17,451 nt of DNA from contig MU657836.1 of the NCBI GenBank assembly GCA_026770575.1, forward strand, positions 6,536 to 23,986, given 5' to 3'. The first letter of the stretch is position 1. Each line of letters begins with the position of its first letter. This stretch comes from Pelagophyceae sp. CCMP2097. Its lineage: Eukaryota; Sar; Pelagophyceae. The translations under genes were made by a program, and so were the position numbers. The notes below the pieces were generated by a model. It worked only from the letters and a program-made list of their open reading frames with translations. It made no database searches and had not been told where the DNA came from. Below, in pieces: positions 10,901 through 17,451 of the stretch.

Positions 10901-13900
10901 AGGCCCTGGACGTAGTCGCCGCCGAGGAGCTTGCTGCCGCCGGCCTTTAAAGTGGCCTCCACGTTCCGAGTCCAGAAGATGGACGACACGGCCAGCACGG
11001 CCTGGGCGGGCCAGTGGAGCGTCCACTGCGTTCTTTCTAACGTCGGGTACTGCGCCAGCGAGAGTTCGATTTGCTTGCGGACGCTCGCCCATTGCACGTT
11101 CTCGAGCTCCAACAACCACCGCTCCACGTTACCTTTATTCGCCGCCGACTCCGGATCCACCGGAGTCAAAAGGTCGACTCTTTCACCTTCTGCGCTGATC
11201 ATTTGGGAGATCTTCAGGTCCTTTTCGAACTTGACGGTGCAGAGGCCCTCGAACGCCTTGCCCAAGTGCGGCTGCACGGCGCGCGGCTCCTTCGTCTGCG
11301 ACAGGATCTCCAGCATCTGCTCGTCTGCCAAGAAGAAGAAGCGCGGGAAGCAGAGGCGCTTCATCTCCAAGTAGTCACTTAAACCCTTTTGGATTTTGTC
11401 AAGTTTCTCGTTCGCTTCGGCAAATTTCCGCCGCAACTTCTTCGCCGGGTCCGCCTGCGCGATAAAAACAGGGTCCTCCTCGCAGCCCTTCATCGTCGCC
11501 CTCCAAAGCTTGTCCACGTCGTTGAATCGCCGCGCTTCCGTGGGCAGCTGCCGCATAATGTCCTCGGAGCCGAAGATGGGTTCCAGGTACATCCAAACTT
11601 TCTGGCAGTTGACCCACTCGTCCAGCAGGCCCTGGGCGTACTTCAGCTGCGCCTCCCACGCGCGCGCGTCCTCCTCGATTGCCTTGATAAAGATCGAACC
11701 GCACATGGTCTGCGTCTTCACCACGTGGTCGTCCAGCAACGTCACAATATCATCAATGCCCCCGACAATAGAAGTCCCCGTCGTCTTGTACGCCTTGACC
11801 TCAAAGGCGATTAAGGCCCAGTCGTCCTTCATGCCCTGGAGCTGGCGCTCGAGGCCGTACTCCTTTTCCGCAGAGACGCAGACCTCCTGAATCGCCTCGA
11901 TATGTTCATAAAGGCGCATGTCCAGCAGGCCCTGCAGAGTGAGCTCGACGCCGTGGTCGTCGAACGGCGTCACGCGCGCCCCGACCTTGTCCGAGAGGTT
12001 GGCCCAGTGGCGTTCCTTCAACGCGGGCGAGGCCAGCGCCTGGATCATGGGCAGGTGCTCCCGAAACGCGGCGGTCTCGGCGCGGAGGCGCCCCGCGCAC
12101 TCAGCGGCGCCGGGCGTCTGCTCCTCTAAAGATCCCTTGAGCTTGTACGACCCGCGCCACCAGACGTCGACCTCTCGCTGGATTTTAGAACCGTCCAGGT
12201 CCAAAAACGCCCCATGAAGCCACTCGTGCTGGTTCGAGTGAAAGTCGGAGATCATGTTCCACAAGTCCCAGTACGGCGTCAGCTCCTGCTCCAAAGTGGC
12301 GAGCTCGCTGTACTCGGTCGGCGGAAACCCGAAGACGAGCTCGCGCGCGTGAAAGTCCGCCGCTTTCGACTTGGCCTCGGTGATGGCGTCCTGCAGTCCA
12401 TTAATCTCCTCGACGTACTTCTGCTCGGCGGCGTAATCGTCGTACTGCCGAGCGCGCTTGACGTCCAAAGCGAATTGCTGCAGCATTTCATCAAACTCAT
12501 TCTTTTCAATGGCGAGTTTATCCATCATGCGCACCTTGTCCATCTCGATCCGCATCTCCGTCTCACTGGAGGCGTCGTGCACGCGCTGCGGGTACTCCAT
12601 CGTGCGCCAGGCCAGGAAAGTGTCGTCGCGTGAGAGGGGCATGATCCCAAAAACGTCAAAGCGCGCCAGCCGGGCGTGCATCGCCGCCACGGCGTCCACC
12701 GTCGCCACGACTTCCGTGCGCGAGTCCGAGATAAAGTCCTTCAAAGCCGCCAGCTCCGTCTCGTCCGCGGGGTGCTCCGCCAGCCTTGCGAGAATGTCCT
12801 CGTAGCGCGCAATCGTAGCCTCATTTGCCGCGCGCGCCTCGGCGACGACGTGCGTCAGCAGGGCCATCTCGACGTCGCGCGCCTTGGTGCCCAAAGCGCG
12901 CTTGGCTCCAGTAGTGTCGACTGCGCAAAGCGAGAAGCGTTCGGCGTTCTCCGCCAGCGACTCCACGGCCCGCGCCGCCTCGTGAAAACGCCGCACCTCG
13001 GCGACGTAGGCGTCGTCGCTCGGCTCGCCTCGAACAAAGGCGCGAACGTGCGACTGCGCCTCGACGCTCGCGATCCACGCAAAGGCTGAGAAAGTGTCGG
13101 CGAGCGCCTGCGGCGCGCGCATGGCCCCGGCCACGAGCTCCGAGACGCGCGCGCGCGCCGCGGCGACGAGGGCGTCGACGTCGGCGACGAGCGGGTCGCC
13201 GTTGCCCACGTCCAGCAGCCGCCGCTCGGGGAGGCGCAGGAGCGACATGAGGTCCGCATCGACCGCTTTAAGCTCGCGCACGCGCGCCACGGGCTCGTCG
13301 ATGCGCGCCAGCAGCGCCGCCTCGATGTCCTCGCGCGACGGATCGATGCGCACCGCCGCCTGCCTGCCTTCCTCGTGGCTCGCAGAAGTGCGGTGGTTCG
13401 AGGCTGCCGATACGACCAGCTTCACCGCAAAAAGCGGCGGCACGCGCATGCCCACGCGCGACGTCCCTTCGGCGCCGTCGTCGGTGAAGCGCGAGACGAA
13501 GGCGATCCAGTCGTCGAGCGAGTCGCAGAGGGCGCCTCTGAGTTGCGACGTCATCCGCAGCTCAAAGTGCGTCAGCAGCCTCTTCAGCTTGCCAGCGTCG
13601 TAGGCGTCGGCGTTGGACTGAAAAAAGTCGAAGACGTCCTGCACGTTGTCCACGATCTGCTCTGCAAAGGCCGTGCGCCATTCCGTGCGGAGGACGGCGT
13701 CGAACTCTACGCATTGCCTCTTTTGCGCTTCGACAAAATCGCCCATCTCGCAGGGCAGCCCAAAGGGCAGCGAGGCGCCTTCGGTGGGCCGCGATCGCGG
13801 CGCGCTCGGCGCCGGGGCCGGCGCGTCGACGACGACGAAGCGCTGCTTGGCCATGTTCCCTTCCCACGTCGAACGGAGCCAGACAAACGTCGCCAACGTC

Positions 13901-15358
13901 TCGTCCGAAGCAGAAAAATGCGCCGCCGCCACGGCCGCGCGCCGCTCTGCGTAAGAGTGCGGCGGCACGGCGACCTTGGCCCGGTGCGGCGCCGCGGGCC
14001 GCGGCGCCACGGCGGCCGCGGGGAGTTTGAGGCGGTCGTAGTCCTGTCGAAACGGCGCCTCGCGCGCGTAGCGCTCGCGCACGATGGCCCGCTTCATCGC
14101 GCGCGCGTAGCCCTGGATCACGTCCGCCGTGAGGGCGCGGAGGAGTTGTGCCAGCGGCGGCTGCGCGGCGGCGTCGCCGTTGGAAGCCTGCGGCGTCGCG
14201 AAGACCGTCTCGCCGCCGCCGACCCAGGCGGGCAAGCCGTCGTGGATCTTGGCGTGGATGCCGCGGAGCGACGCGTGCTGGATGGCACGCATGTTCGAAG
14301 GTTGTTCGGCGACGAAATAATCCAAACGCAGTTGCTGCTTCACCGACTCGCGCGCCGCCTGCGCCGCCGCGCGCCGGCGGTGCCAGACCGCCTCGTCCTC
14401 GGCCAAGAAGCGCAGGTTCAGGCGAGTCACGCGCTTGGTCTTGAGGCCAAGGGCGATCTCGAAATTTGCCGCCACCGCGTCGTACCGCAGCACCTTGCAC
14501 TTGCGCCAGCGCCAGCCCTGCTTGTCGCCGGCGGCCACGTAAAACGCCGCCATGGCCATACAATCGCCCGTCGCCGCGTCGCGGCCAGCCTCGAGCCACG
14601 CCGCCGGGGCTTTGTCCTTTTCCTCGAACTCACGGCTGTCGAAGATCTCTATGGGCAACTTCGACTCGTCCAGGCGCAGAAAGTGCGCAGAGGCCAGCAT
14701 CGCGTTCTCCTCCTCGGCGAACTCTTCCGCCGGCGGCTCCGGCAGCGACTCGACGGAAAAGTCGGCCTGCGCGCCCCCCTCTGGCGCGGGCAGGAACCGC
14801 TTGCGCGTCCCGCGCGCCAAAGCGTACTGCGCCACGGCGCCCTCCTCAAACGCCTTCGTCGGCCGGATCTCGAACGGGTACGGCACGGGCGGCGGCCTAG
14901 GACCCGGAAGCGTAAAGCCTCGCTCGCTCGAGGGGTGCCCCTCGGCCGTTTCCAAACCGGCCGCCCGAGGCGGCTCCCGCATCGGGACGCGGCGGCGGAC
15001 TCCTGCGTGTCGTCGAGGCGCTTCGACCGCCGGAAGTCCTCCTCGCGGACGATCTCCTCTGACTTCCAGGACGCGCGCACCTAGAGCCTTCCTCGTCGAC
15101 GCGCCCGCAGAAAGGCATGCGCCTCGCCGCCGCGCGTGCCCGAGTTCGAGCTCCGACCGACGGCGCGGCGCCTCCCGAGGCGAAACCAGGGCCGCTGCTC
15201 ACGTTGCGGTGGTCCACCGAGAGGTTCTGCGAGACGTGACCCTGCTGCGGCTTTTTCACCGCCTTCTTCTCCAGCGACTTTTGCTTCTTCCGGTCCGCGA
15301 TCTTGGTGAGCCACTCGGGCAGCGGCCGCTCCGCATCGAGGTTCACCGCGGGCGGCAT
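1919..15358 (-). CDS. Axonemal inner-arm dynein heavy chain, eight exons, about 4269 aa
   Basis: ATP-driven microtubule motor of the ciliary axoneme. My exon model is 15358-15203, 15080-14989, 14896-10434, 10387-10327, 10283-8279, 8157-6831, 6753-5187 and 5057-1919; it sums to 12810 nt, exactly divisible by three. Order: tail (1 to about 900), linker (about 925-1480, with the hallmark FPRFFFLADEQMLEILSQ), AAA1 P-loop GPAGTGKT (1542-1549) and Walker B CFDEFNR (1592-1598), AAA2 GQTCSGKT (1835-1842), AAA3 GETGTGKS (2193-2200), AAA4 GVGGSGRKS (2547-2555), stalk and microtubule-binding domain (about 2780-3090), AAA5, AAA6 and a C-terminal domain ending HWIKRGAAMLTQLDD. Length and C-terminal motifs (STTGHSTNFV, ITGTLQNYARKH) place it in the single-headed DNAH1/3/7/12-type inner-arm group, not the outer-arm or cytoplasmic classes. 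All four P-loops look functional, AAA4 with the usual Arg variant. Least sure are the start (MPPAVNLD at 15358 chosen; another Met lies in frame at 15439) and exons 1-2, where there is no homology to check against. Confidence 0.9.
3937..3972 (-). repeat. 9-bp tandem repeat, four units, coding Glu/Ala/Asp-rich loop
   Basis: Four 9-nt units CGGCCTCG(G/T/T/C) on the + strand encode the acidic loop EADEADEAAEAV in the AAA6 region of the dynein. This is a likely length-polymorphic site. The position, between conserved elements, suggests a tolerated surface loop. Confidence 0.85.
5058..5186 (-). other. Dynein intron 7 (129 nt, GTCCGA...CTCGTTAG, phase 2)
   Basis: It lies in AAA5 and joins KVVKLNQST to FARTIENAIPFGTPVLIENVG with exactly the family spacing. 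The length is divisible by three, but an in-frame TGA (5111-5113) shows it must be removed. The donor is weak. GTCCGAACG at the 5' end and GTTCGCGCG just after the acceptor match at 7 of 9 positions. It also contains the palindrome AAAGCGCTTT. Confidence 0.85.
5822..6181 (-). other. Dynein microtubule-binding domain at the stalk tip
   Basis: Residues of about 2893-3012, flanked by heptad-like coiled-coil arms (about 2780-2890 and 3015-3090). The order MKKPPDAV, KDPAGGNKKIDDYW, LMDYDKDNMNP, GLCKWVGAMMIYDRV is typical of axonemal heavy chains. There is no long insertion of the kind found in some axonemal classes, so the tip looks standard. Confidence 0.85.
6754..6830 (-). other. Dynein intron 6 (77 nt, GTGCGT...CTTGCAG, phase 1)
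   Basis: It lies after AAA4 and restores FPALVNCCTIDWFTAWP, a conserved block leading into the stalk. The intron has a long T-rich tract after the donor. The downstream exon begins GTACG, close to the donor GTGCG. Confidence 0.93.
8158..8278 (-). other. Dynein intron 5 (121 nt), a GC-AG intron inside the AAA3 Walker B motif
   Basis: It joins GKTCIIF to VDDLNMPAKEEYG, exactly the conserved Walker B of AAA3. The required phase-0 donor is GCGAGC; no GT donor in the right phase keeps the motif. The acceptor is CTTTCTTTAG. The intron carries three copies of TTTCGAGG (+ strand 8172-8179, 8209-8216, 8234-8241), two at the centres of hairpins. Confidence 0.9.
10284..10326 (-). other. Dynein intron 4 (43 nt, GTGCGT...TTTGTAG, phase 2)
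   Basis: It leaves a 61-nt micro-exon between introns 3 and 4 and restores GCGSWCCFDEFNR, the AAA1 Walker B region. The donor starts with the same GTGCGTC as intron 3. Confidence 0.93.
10388..10433 (-). other. Dynein intron 3 (46 nt, GTGCGT...GCACAG, phase 1)
   Basis: It splits the AAA1 sequence NCSDG/LDYKAMAKFFKGLA, a strictly conserved dynein block. Removing exactly these 46 nt restores the family sequence without gain or loss. Confidence 0.93.
14897..14988 (-). other. Dynein intron 2 (92 nt, donor uncertain)
   Basis: A frame change is required between the RRSKRLDDTQE segment and PPPVPYPFEIRP; the acceptor is GTCCTAG at 14897. The donor could be GTCCCG at 14988 (giving AAAPPPVPY) or a GC donor, GCAGGA at 15006 (giving DDTPPPVPY, a 110-nt intron). 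If neither is used, translation might start at the Met at 14982, within what I call intron. Confidence 0.45.
15081..15202 (-). other. Dynein intron 1 (122 nt, GTGAGC...CTCTAG, phase 0)
   Basis: Joins QNLSVDHRN to VRASWKSEE in an uninterrupted frame. The donor is near consensus. The exon after the acceptor begins GTGCGC, almost repeating the donor GTGAGC. Supported by splice signals and by the charged, helix-like sequence on both sides, not by a conserved domain. Confidence 0.55.
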
Positions 15359-15649
15359 CGCGGCCCTAGGGGTCGCCGCGAGCCTCGCCCAGCTGCCTCC
15401 CAACGCGCGTAAAACTGCGCCGACGTTCAACGGGATCAAGACAAGATTTGAATCACTCTTTTCAAACAGTTTGTTTTAGAGCCGGTCCCAAAATCTGGTC
15501 CCAAACCCACTGTCGGCGGCGTCGCGCGACAGCGAGCTGCTGCTGCAGCCCGTCGTCATCGACAACGGCACGGGTCATCAAGGCCGTGACAGACGTTCGT
15601 CGTGTGTCTAATTAAAACTCCGTTATCATCTCCCATCTTCTCGTATCGT
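15359..15649. promoter_or_regulatory. Spacer between the sulfotransferase stop and the dynein start; dynein promoter region
   Basis: Both genes run leftward, so these 291 bp hold the sulfotransferase 3' end and the dynein promoter. Visible elements are CAAAC-A-GTTTG (15463-15473), GGTCCCAAA twice at a 13-bp period (15484-15492 and 15497-15505), a weak TATA-like CTCTAAAACA on the - strand, and AT-rich sequence around 15600-15640 that could serve 3'-end formation. An actin-like relic lies in the middle on the + strand. Confidence 0.4.
15528..15585 (+). pseudogene. Actin / Arp1-like N-terminal fragment, frameshifted
   Basis: From 15528 the + strand reads DSELLLQPVVIDNGTG. After a shift equivalent to two missing bases at about 15573, it reads VIKA. 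Actin-family proteins carry a (V)VIDNGSGxxKAGFAG phosphate-loop signature near the N-terminus, and QPVVIDNGSGVIKAG is the form typical of Arp1 (centractin). The similarity ends after VIKA; there is no GFAG continuation, no in-frame Met, and a TAG lies upstream at 15477-15479. I read it as a small broken relic, perhaps a captured exon piece. Chance is unlikely for 14 ordered residues but cannot be excluded without a search. Confidence 0.5.
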
Positions 15650-17114
15650 TCACTGTGCTCGGATCTCTGCGACGGCCTTGTCGACGTCAGCTTCGAACCT
15701 CGCGAGCACGGCGCTCCAGACCACCTCGTCGAGCGAGTCCACGTAGTCGCCCAGCGGCGCTTCGTCTCTGGTGAGCGACTTGGGCCGCGCCCCAGAGTAA
15801 CGTACGTACGCGGCCTGCTTGCGCCTGCCGTGGTTGCCTATGGCGACGAGGCCCCGGCGCCGCATCGGGGCGGATCCGCCGATTGCGCGACGCGGGCGCG
15901 GACCGACGTTGAAGAGGGCCAATTCGGCGTCGTCGACGTCGCCTCCAAAATTGTAATAATAATAACTAATAATAATAATAAAAATCACAGGTGTGGTGGA
16001 AGAGGCACACCGAGGCGTAGAACGCCTCCTGCAGGCCGACAAAAGCCAATCGGGCGACGCGGCGCGCGGCCTTCTCGGCCGCTGCGTCGTCATACGTCTT
16101 CCACTCGCTTATGCAGGCCGCGATGTGCGGATACTGCTCGGCGACGCCGGCGCGGTCCACGGACTGCGGCCGCGTCGCGCAGGGGCACCCCGAGAGCATC
16201 TTCACGTAGCAGCCGTTGATGCCCGGCAGCGCCACAAAGTCGAGCGCCGTCGACGTCTCCGTCGCAAAAATGCGCCAGTCGACGAACTGCGTACCGCCGC
16301 TCATCTCGCCACCCCAGACGTGCCTGCCGAAGTGAAACGCGGAGAGGGCGCGCTGCGCGGGCGCGCGGAAGAGCGCGAACACCGTCGCGTCATCGACTGT
16401 TTCCGACAGCGGCTTGTGGACGGCCCACCTGTTCAGCGCGCCCTCGAGGTCGACGTGCGCGCCGCGGGGCGCGTCGAATCGGTGGTCCCTCGTGCACGAG
16501 GCCTGCGCGATCGTCGCGAGCGTGTGCGTATTCACCAGCAGTCTCGAGTTGTCGGGGACACCGAAGATCGGCCGCAGGTCGCTCGGCATATGCGCGCCGA
16601 GGGAAAGGTCCGGCCGCCGCGTCGCCGGGCAGCCGTAGCGGTTGAACGTCGTCGCGGCCGCCGAGCCGCACTTTGGGAAGTGGAGCCACCTGAATGAGGC
16701 CGATATGCTAACAAGTGGCATGCAGCTGCGCAACGTCGTAAGGTCCCGCGTCGGGGTGTAGGAAACGTACCGCAGTCGCCGCTCGTCGTCGGCCGGCGGC
16801 GGCACGCCGGCCGGCGGCGCGGGCCGCCGCGCGCAGAGCGTGGCCTCGGCGCCAGTTTTCAGCTTGGCGAGGAGCATTCGCAGCGCTTCGCGGTTGCGCG
16901 CGGCCAGCGCCGCCGCCACCGCCTTGCGGTTCGCGTCGAGCTCCAGCCGCGTCGGAAAAAAGGCGCCGGCCGCCAGCGCGTGGGGCTCCAGGCTGCGGCG
17001 CGCCGCATGCGGCGCCGGCTCCGCACGAGGCTCAGCTTCACGAGGCGCAGGTGCGGCCGACGCCAGCACGAGCGCGGCAAAAAGGACGACCGGACGCCAC
17101 CACGGGCCAACCAT
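15650..17114 (-). CDS. Secretory-pathway sulfotransferase, about 445 aa, three exons
   Basis: Probably transfers sulfate from PAPS to a glycan or similar acceptor in the Golgi lumen. The start at 17114 was chosen because MVGPWWRPVVLFAALVLASAAPAP is a signal peptide or type II anchor; an in-frame Met further up (17303) would bury it. The 5'-phosphosulfate-binding motif is WLHFPKCGSAAATTF (residues 116-130) and the 3'-phosphate-binding motif is FRAPAQRALSAF (Arg223 to Ser231). The C-terminus, DEVVWSAVLARFEADVDKAV, matches the usual closing helix of these enzymes. Exons: 17114-16771, 16689-15989 and 15942-15650. Intron 1 (81 nt) is in frame and stop-free, so ORF callers would miss it. The second intron has two possible boundary pairs in a TTA repeat, giving 445 or 446 aa. 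Acceptor and substrate cannot be told. It lies upstream of the dynein on the same strand, with no evident functional link. Confidence 0.75.
15943..15988 (-). other. Sulfotransferase intron 2 in a TTA microsatellite (46 nt; boundaries ambiguous)
   Basis: A frame change is needed between the CLFHHT segment and DVDDAELALFNVG. Option A is GTGATT (15988) to TTTTGGAG (15943), 46 nt, which keeps CLFHHT. Option B is GTGCCT (16008) to TTATTAG (15966), 43 nt, which gives SVYYYYNFGGDVDD. B has the better acceptor and a donor like GTGCGT; A keeps the cysteine segment usual in this family. Both keep the downstream frame. Confidence 0.6.
15954..15981. repeat. TAA/TTA trinucleotide microsatellite
   Basis: (TAA)4, one C, then (TAA)5 on the + strand. 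It lies wholly inside the second sulfotransferase intron (option A) or straddles its acceptor (option B). Confidence 0.9.
16690..16770 (-). other. Sulfotransferase intron 1 (81 nt, GTACGT...CATTCAG, in frame)
   Basis: The donor GTACGT and acceptor CATTCAG are among the best splice signals in the window. The 81 nt are stop-free and divisible by three, so the protein frame reads through and would add 27 residues (YVSYTPTRD...). Removing them brings RRLR directly onto WLHFPKCGS, the normal beta-strand and P-loop arrangement of sulfotransferases. Confidence 0.75.
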
Positions 17115-17141
17115 CGAGGCCGAGCAGTCCGCGGGCTCGCG

Positions 17142-17160
17142 TCTCAGGCTACACCTGAGA
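17142..17160 (-). promoter_or_regulatory. Stem-loop just upstream of the sulfotransferase start
   Basis: TCTCAGG and CCTGAGA form a 7-bp stem with a 5-nt loop (CTACA), ending 28 nt before the ATG. If transcribed it would be a 5' UTR hairpin; it could equally be a palindromic DNA-binding site. Confidence 0.45.
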
Positions 17161-17233
17161 GAAAGACACTCGGGGCGGGCGAATTCCCTACAATTGTAAG
17201 AGATTTCGCTCACTTTTCTGCAAAAGTCCAGAA

Positions 17234-17257
17234 TTCCCGATCCGATCGGATCGGGAA
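17234..17257. repeat. 24-bp perfect palindrome
   Basis: The half-site TTCCCGATCCGA is followed immediately by its exact reverse complement, with no spacer. Internal ATCCGAT and ATCGGAT make it locally repetitive as well. It sits about 120 bp from the sulfotransferase ATG and 96 bp from the rightward ATG. Confidence 0.9.
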
Positions 17258-17352
17258 AGGGCCTGATGGATTTGATTAGACACAAGGCGTTAGAGGGAGT
17301 CACTCACATCTGGGAGTCACGAAGCCCTGCCCGCCGGCTAGCGGGCGCCGAG

Positions 17353-17451
17353 ATGTCGTCGGTCCGTGCTCCAGGCGCCTCGGCGTCGTGGAAGACCGGC
17401 AAGAGCCGCGCGCTCAAGCAGCGGCGCGCGCAGCAGCGGCGCGCGCGGCTG
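17353..17451 (+). CDS. Possible 5' end of a rightward gene, cut by the window edge
   Basis: An ATG at 17353 (context GCCGAGATGTCG) opens 33 codons to the window end: MSSVRAPGASASWKTG followed by a basic KSRALKQRRAQQRRARL stretch. A 15-bp tandem repeat (AGCAGCGGCGCGCGC at 17417-17431 and 17432-17446) encodes the Gln/Arg-rich part. No family is recognisable. The basic tail could be a nuclear or nucleic-acid-binding segment, or the frame could be chance. Confidence 0.3.
   Translation, partial: MSSVRAPGASASWKTGKSRALKQRRAQQRRARL
17417..17446 (+). repeat. 15-bp tandem repeat, two perfect copies
   Basis: AGCAGCGGCGCGCGC is repeated head to tail. The length is divisible by three, consistent with a coding repeat in the partial gene at the right edge. 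Confidence 0.85.

Larger units (their letters stand above)
17115..17352. promoter_or_regulatory. Divergent intergenic region / putative bidirectional promoter
   Basis: It lies between the leftward sulfotransferase and a possible rightward gene. It contains a 5' UTR hairpin (17142-17160), an AT-richer stretch around 17185-17230, a 24-bp perfect palindrome (17234-17257), GGGAGTCAC twice at a 17-bp period (17295-17303 and 17312-17320), and a GCCCGC/GCGGGC hairpin (17329-17346). No clear TATA box. Confidence 0.4.

Noticed and set aside
13375..15084. 569-codon open frame on the + strand opposite the dynein tail
   Set aside because: It mirrors the codon pattern of the dynein strand, is Arg/His/Leu-rich and has no domain. 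It is an antisense shadow of a real coding exon with high GC at third positions.
1919..15358. Several separate broken dynein genes or a pseudogene, because the frame changes seven times
   Set aside because: Most of the breaks have GT-AG or GC-AG boundaries, and the five inside conserved domains restore the exact family sequence when spliced. There is no unexplained frameshift.
1..17451. CRISPR arrays, tRNA or rRNA genes, bacterial promoters or operons
   Set aside because: There are no regularly spaced repeats, no cloverleaf or rRNA-like blocks, and the gene structure is plainly eukaryotic.

Overview
The window is nuclear DNA of a GC-rich unicellular eukaryote. The evidence is a multi-exon axonemal dynein heavy chain, short GT-AG introns (mostly 43-129 nt, several with a GTGCGT donor), at least one GC-AG intron, and no bacterial operon features. 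A flagellated or ancestrally flagellated alga, such as a pelagophyte-like stramenopile or a haptophyte, would fit. That placement is an inference from style and cannot be proven here.

Layout. (1) Bases 1-761, + strand: a frame open from base 3 to a stop at 761, whose best start (276) gives a 161-aa protein with an N-myristoylation-type start and basophilic-kinase-type sites (RRAS, VRQAS twice, RRRAS). (2) Bases 762-1918: no convincing gene; it holds an AT-rich tandem repeat, two copies of a GCCCCACCCAGGGTG-headed repeat and several hairpins. (3) Bases 1919-15358, - strand: one large gene, reconstructed as eight exons and about 4269 aa, for a single-headed inner-arm type axonemal dynein heavy chain. 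Tail, linker, AAA1-AAA6, stalk and microtubule-binding domain are all in order, and every junction restores frame. (4) Bases 15359-15649: spacer with the dynein promoter and, on the + strand, a short broken actin/Arp1-like N-terminal fragment. (5) Bases 15650-17114, - strand: a secretory-pathway sulfotransferase with signal peptide, 5'-PSB and 3'-PB motifs and probably two introns. One of these is an 81-nt in-frame intron invisible to ORF calling; the other is built around a TAA/TTA microsatellite. (6) Bases 17115-17352: a divergent intergenic region with a 24-bp perfect palindrome. (7) Bases 17353-17451, + strand: the possible start of another gene that runs off the window.

The dynein and the sulfotransferase are head-to-tail on the same strand, but nothing ties their functions together. 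The dynein would act in the axoneme as an ATP-driven microtubule motor; the sulfotransferase would act in the Golgi on a glycan or similar acceptor. I see no clearly new multi-gene system. The most unusual signals are the introns (a GC-AG intron cutting the AAA3 Walker B motif, intron ends that echo each other, an in-frame hidden intron, a microsatellite intron), the actin-like relic beside a dynein gene, the hairpin repeats and a codon-pair bias.
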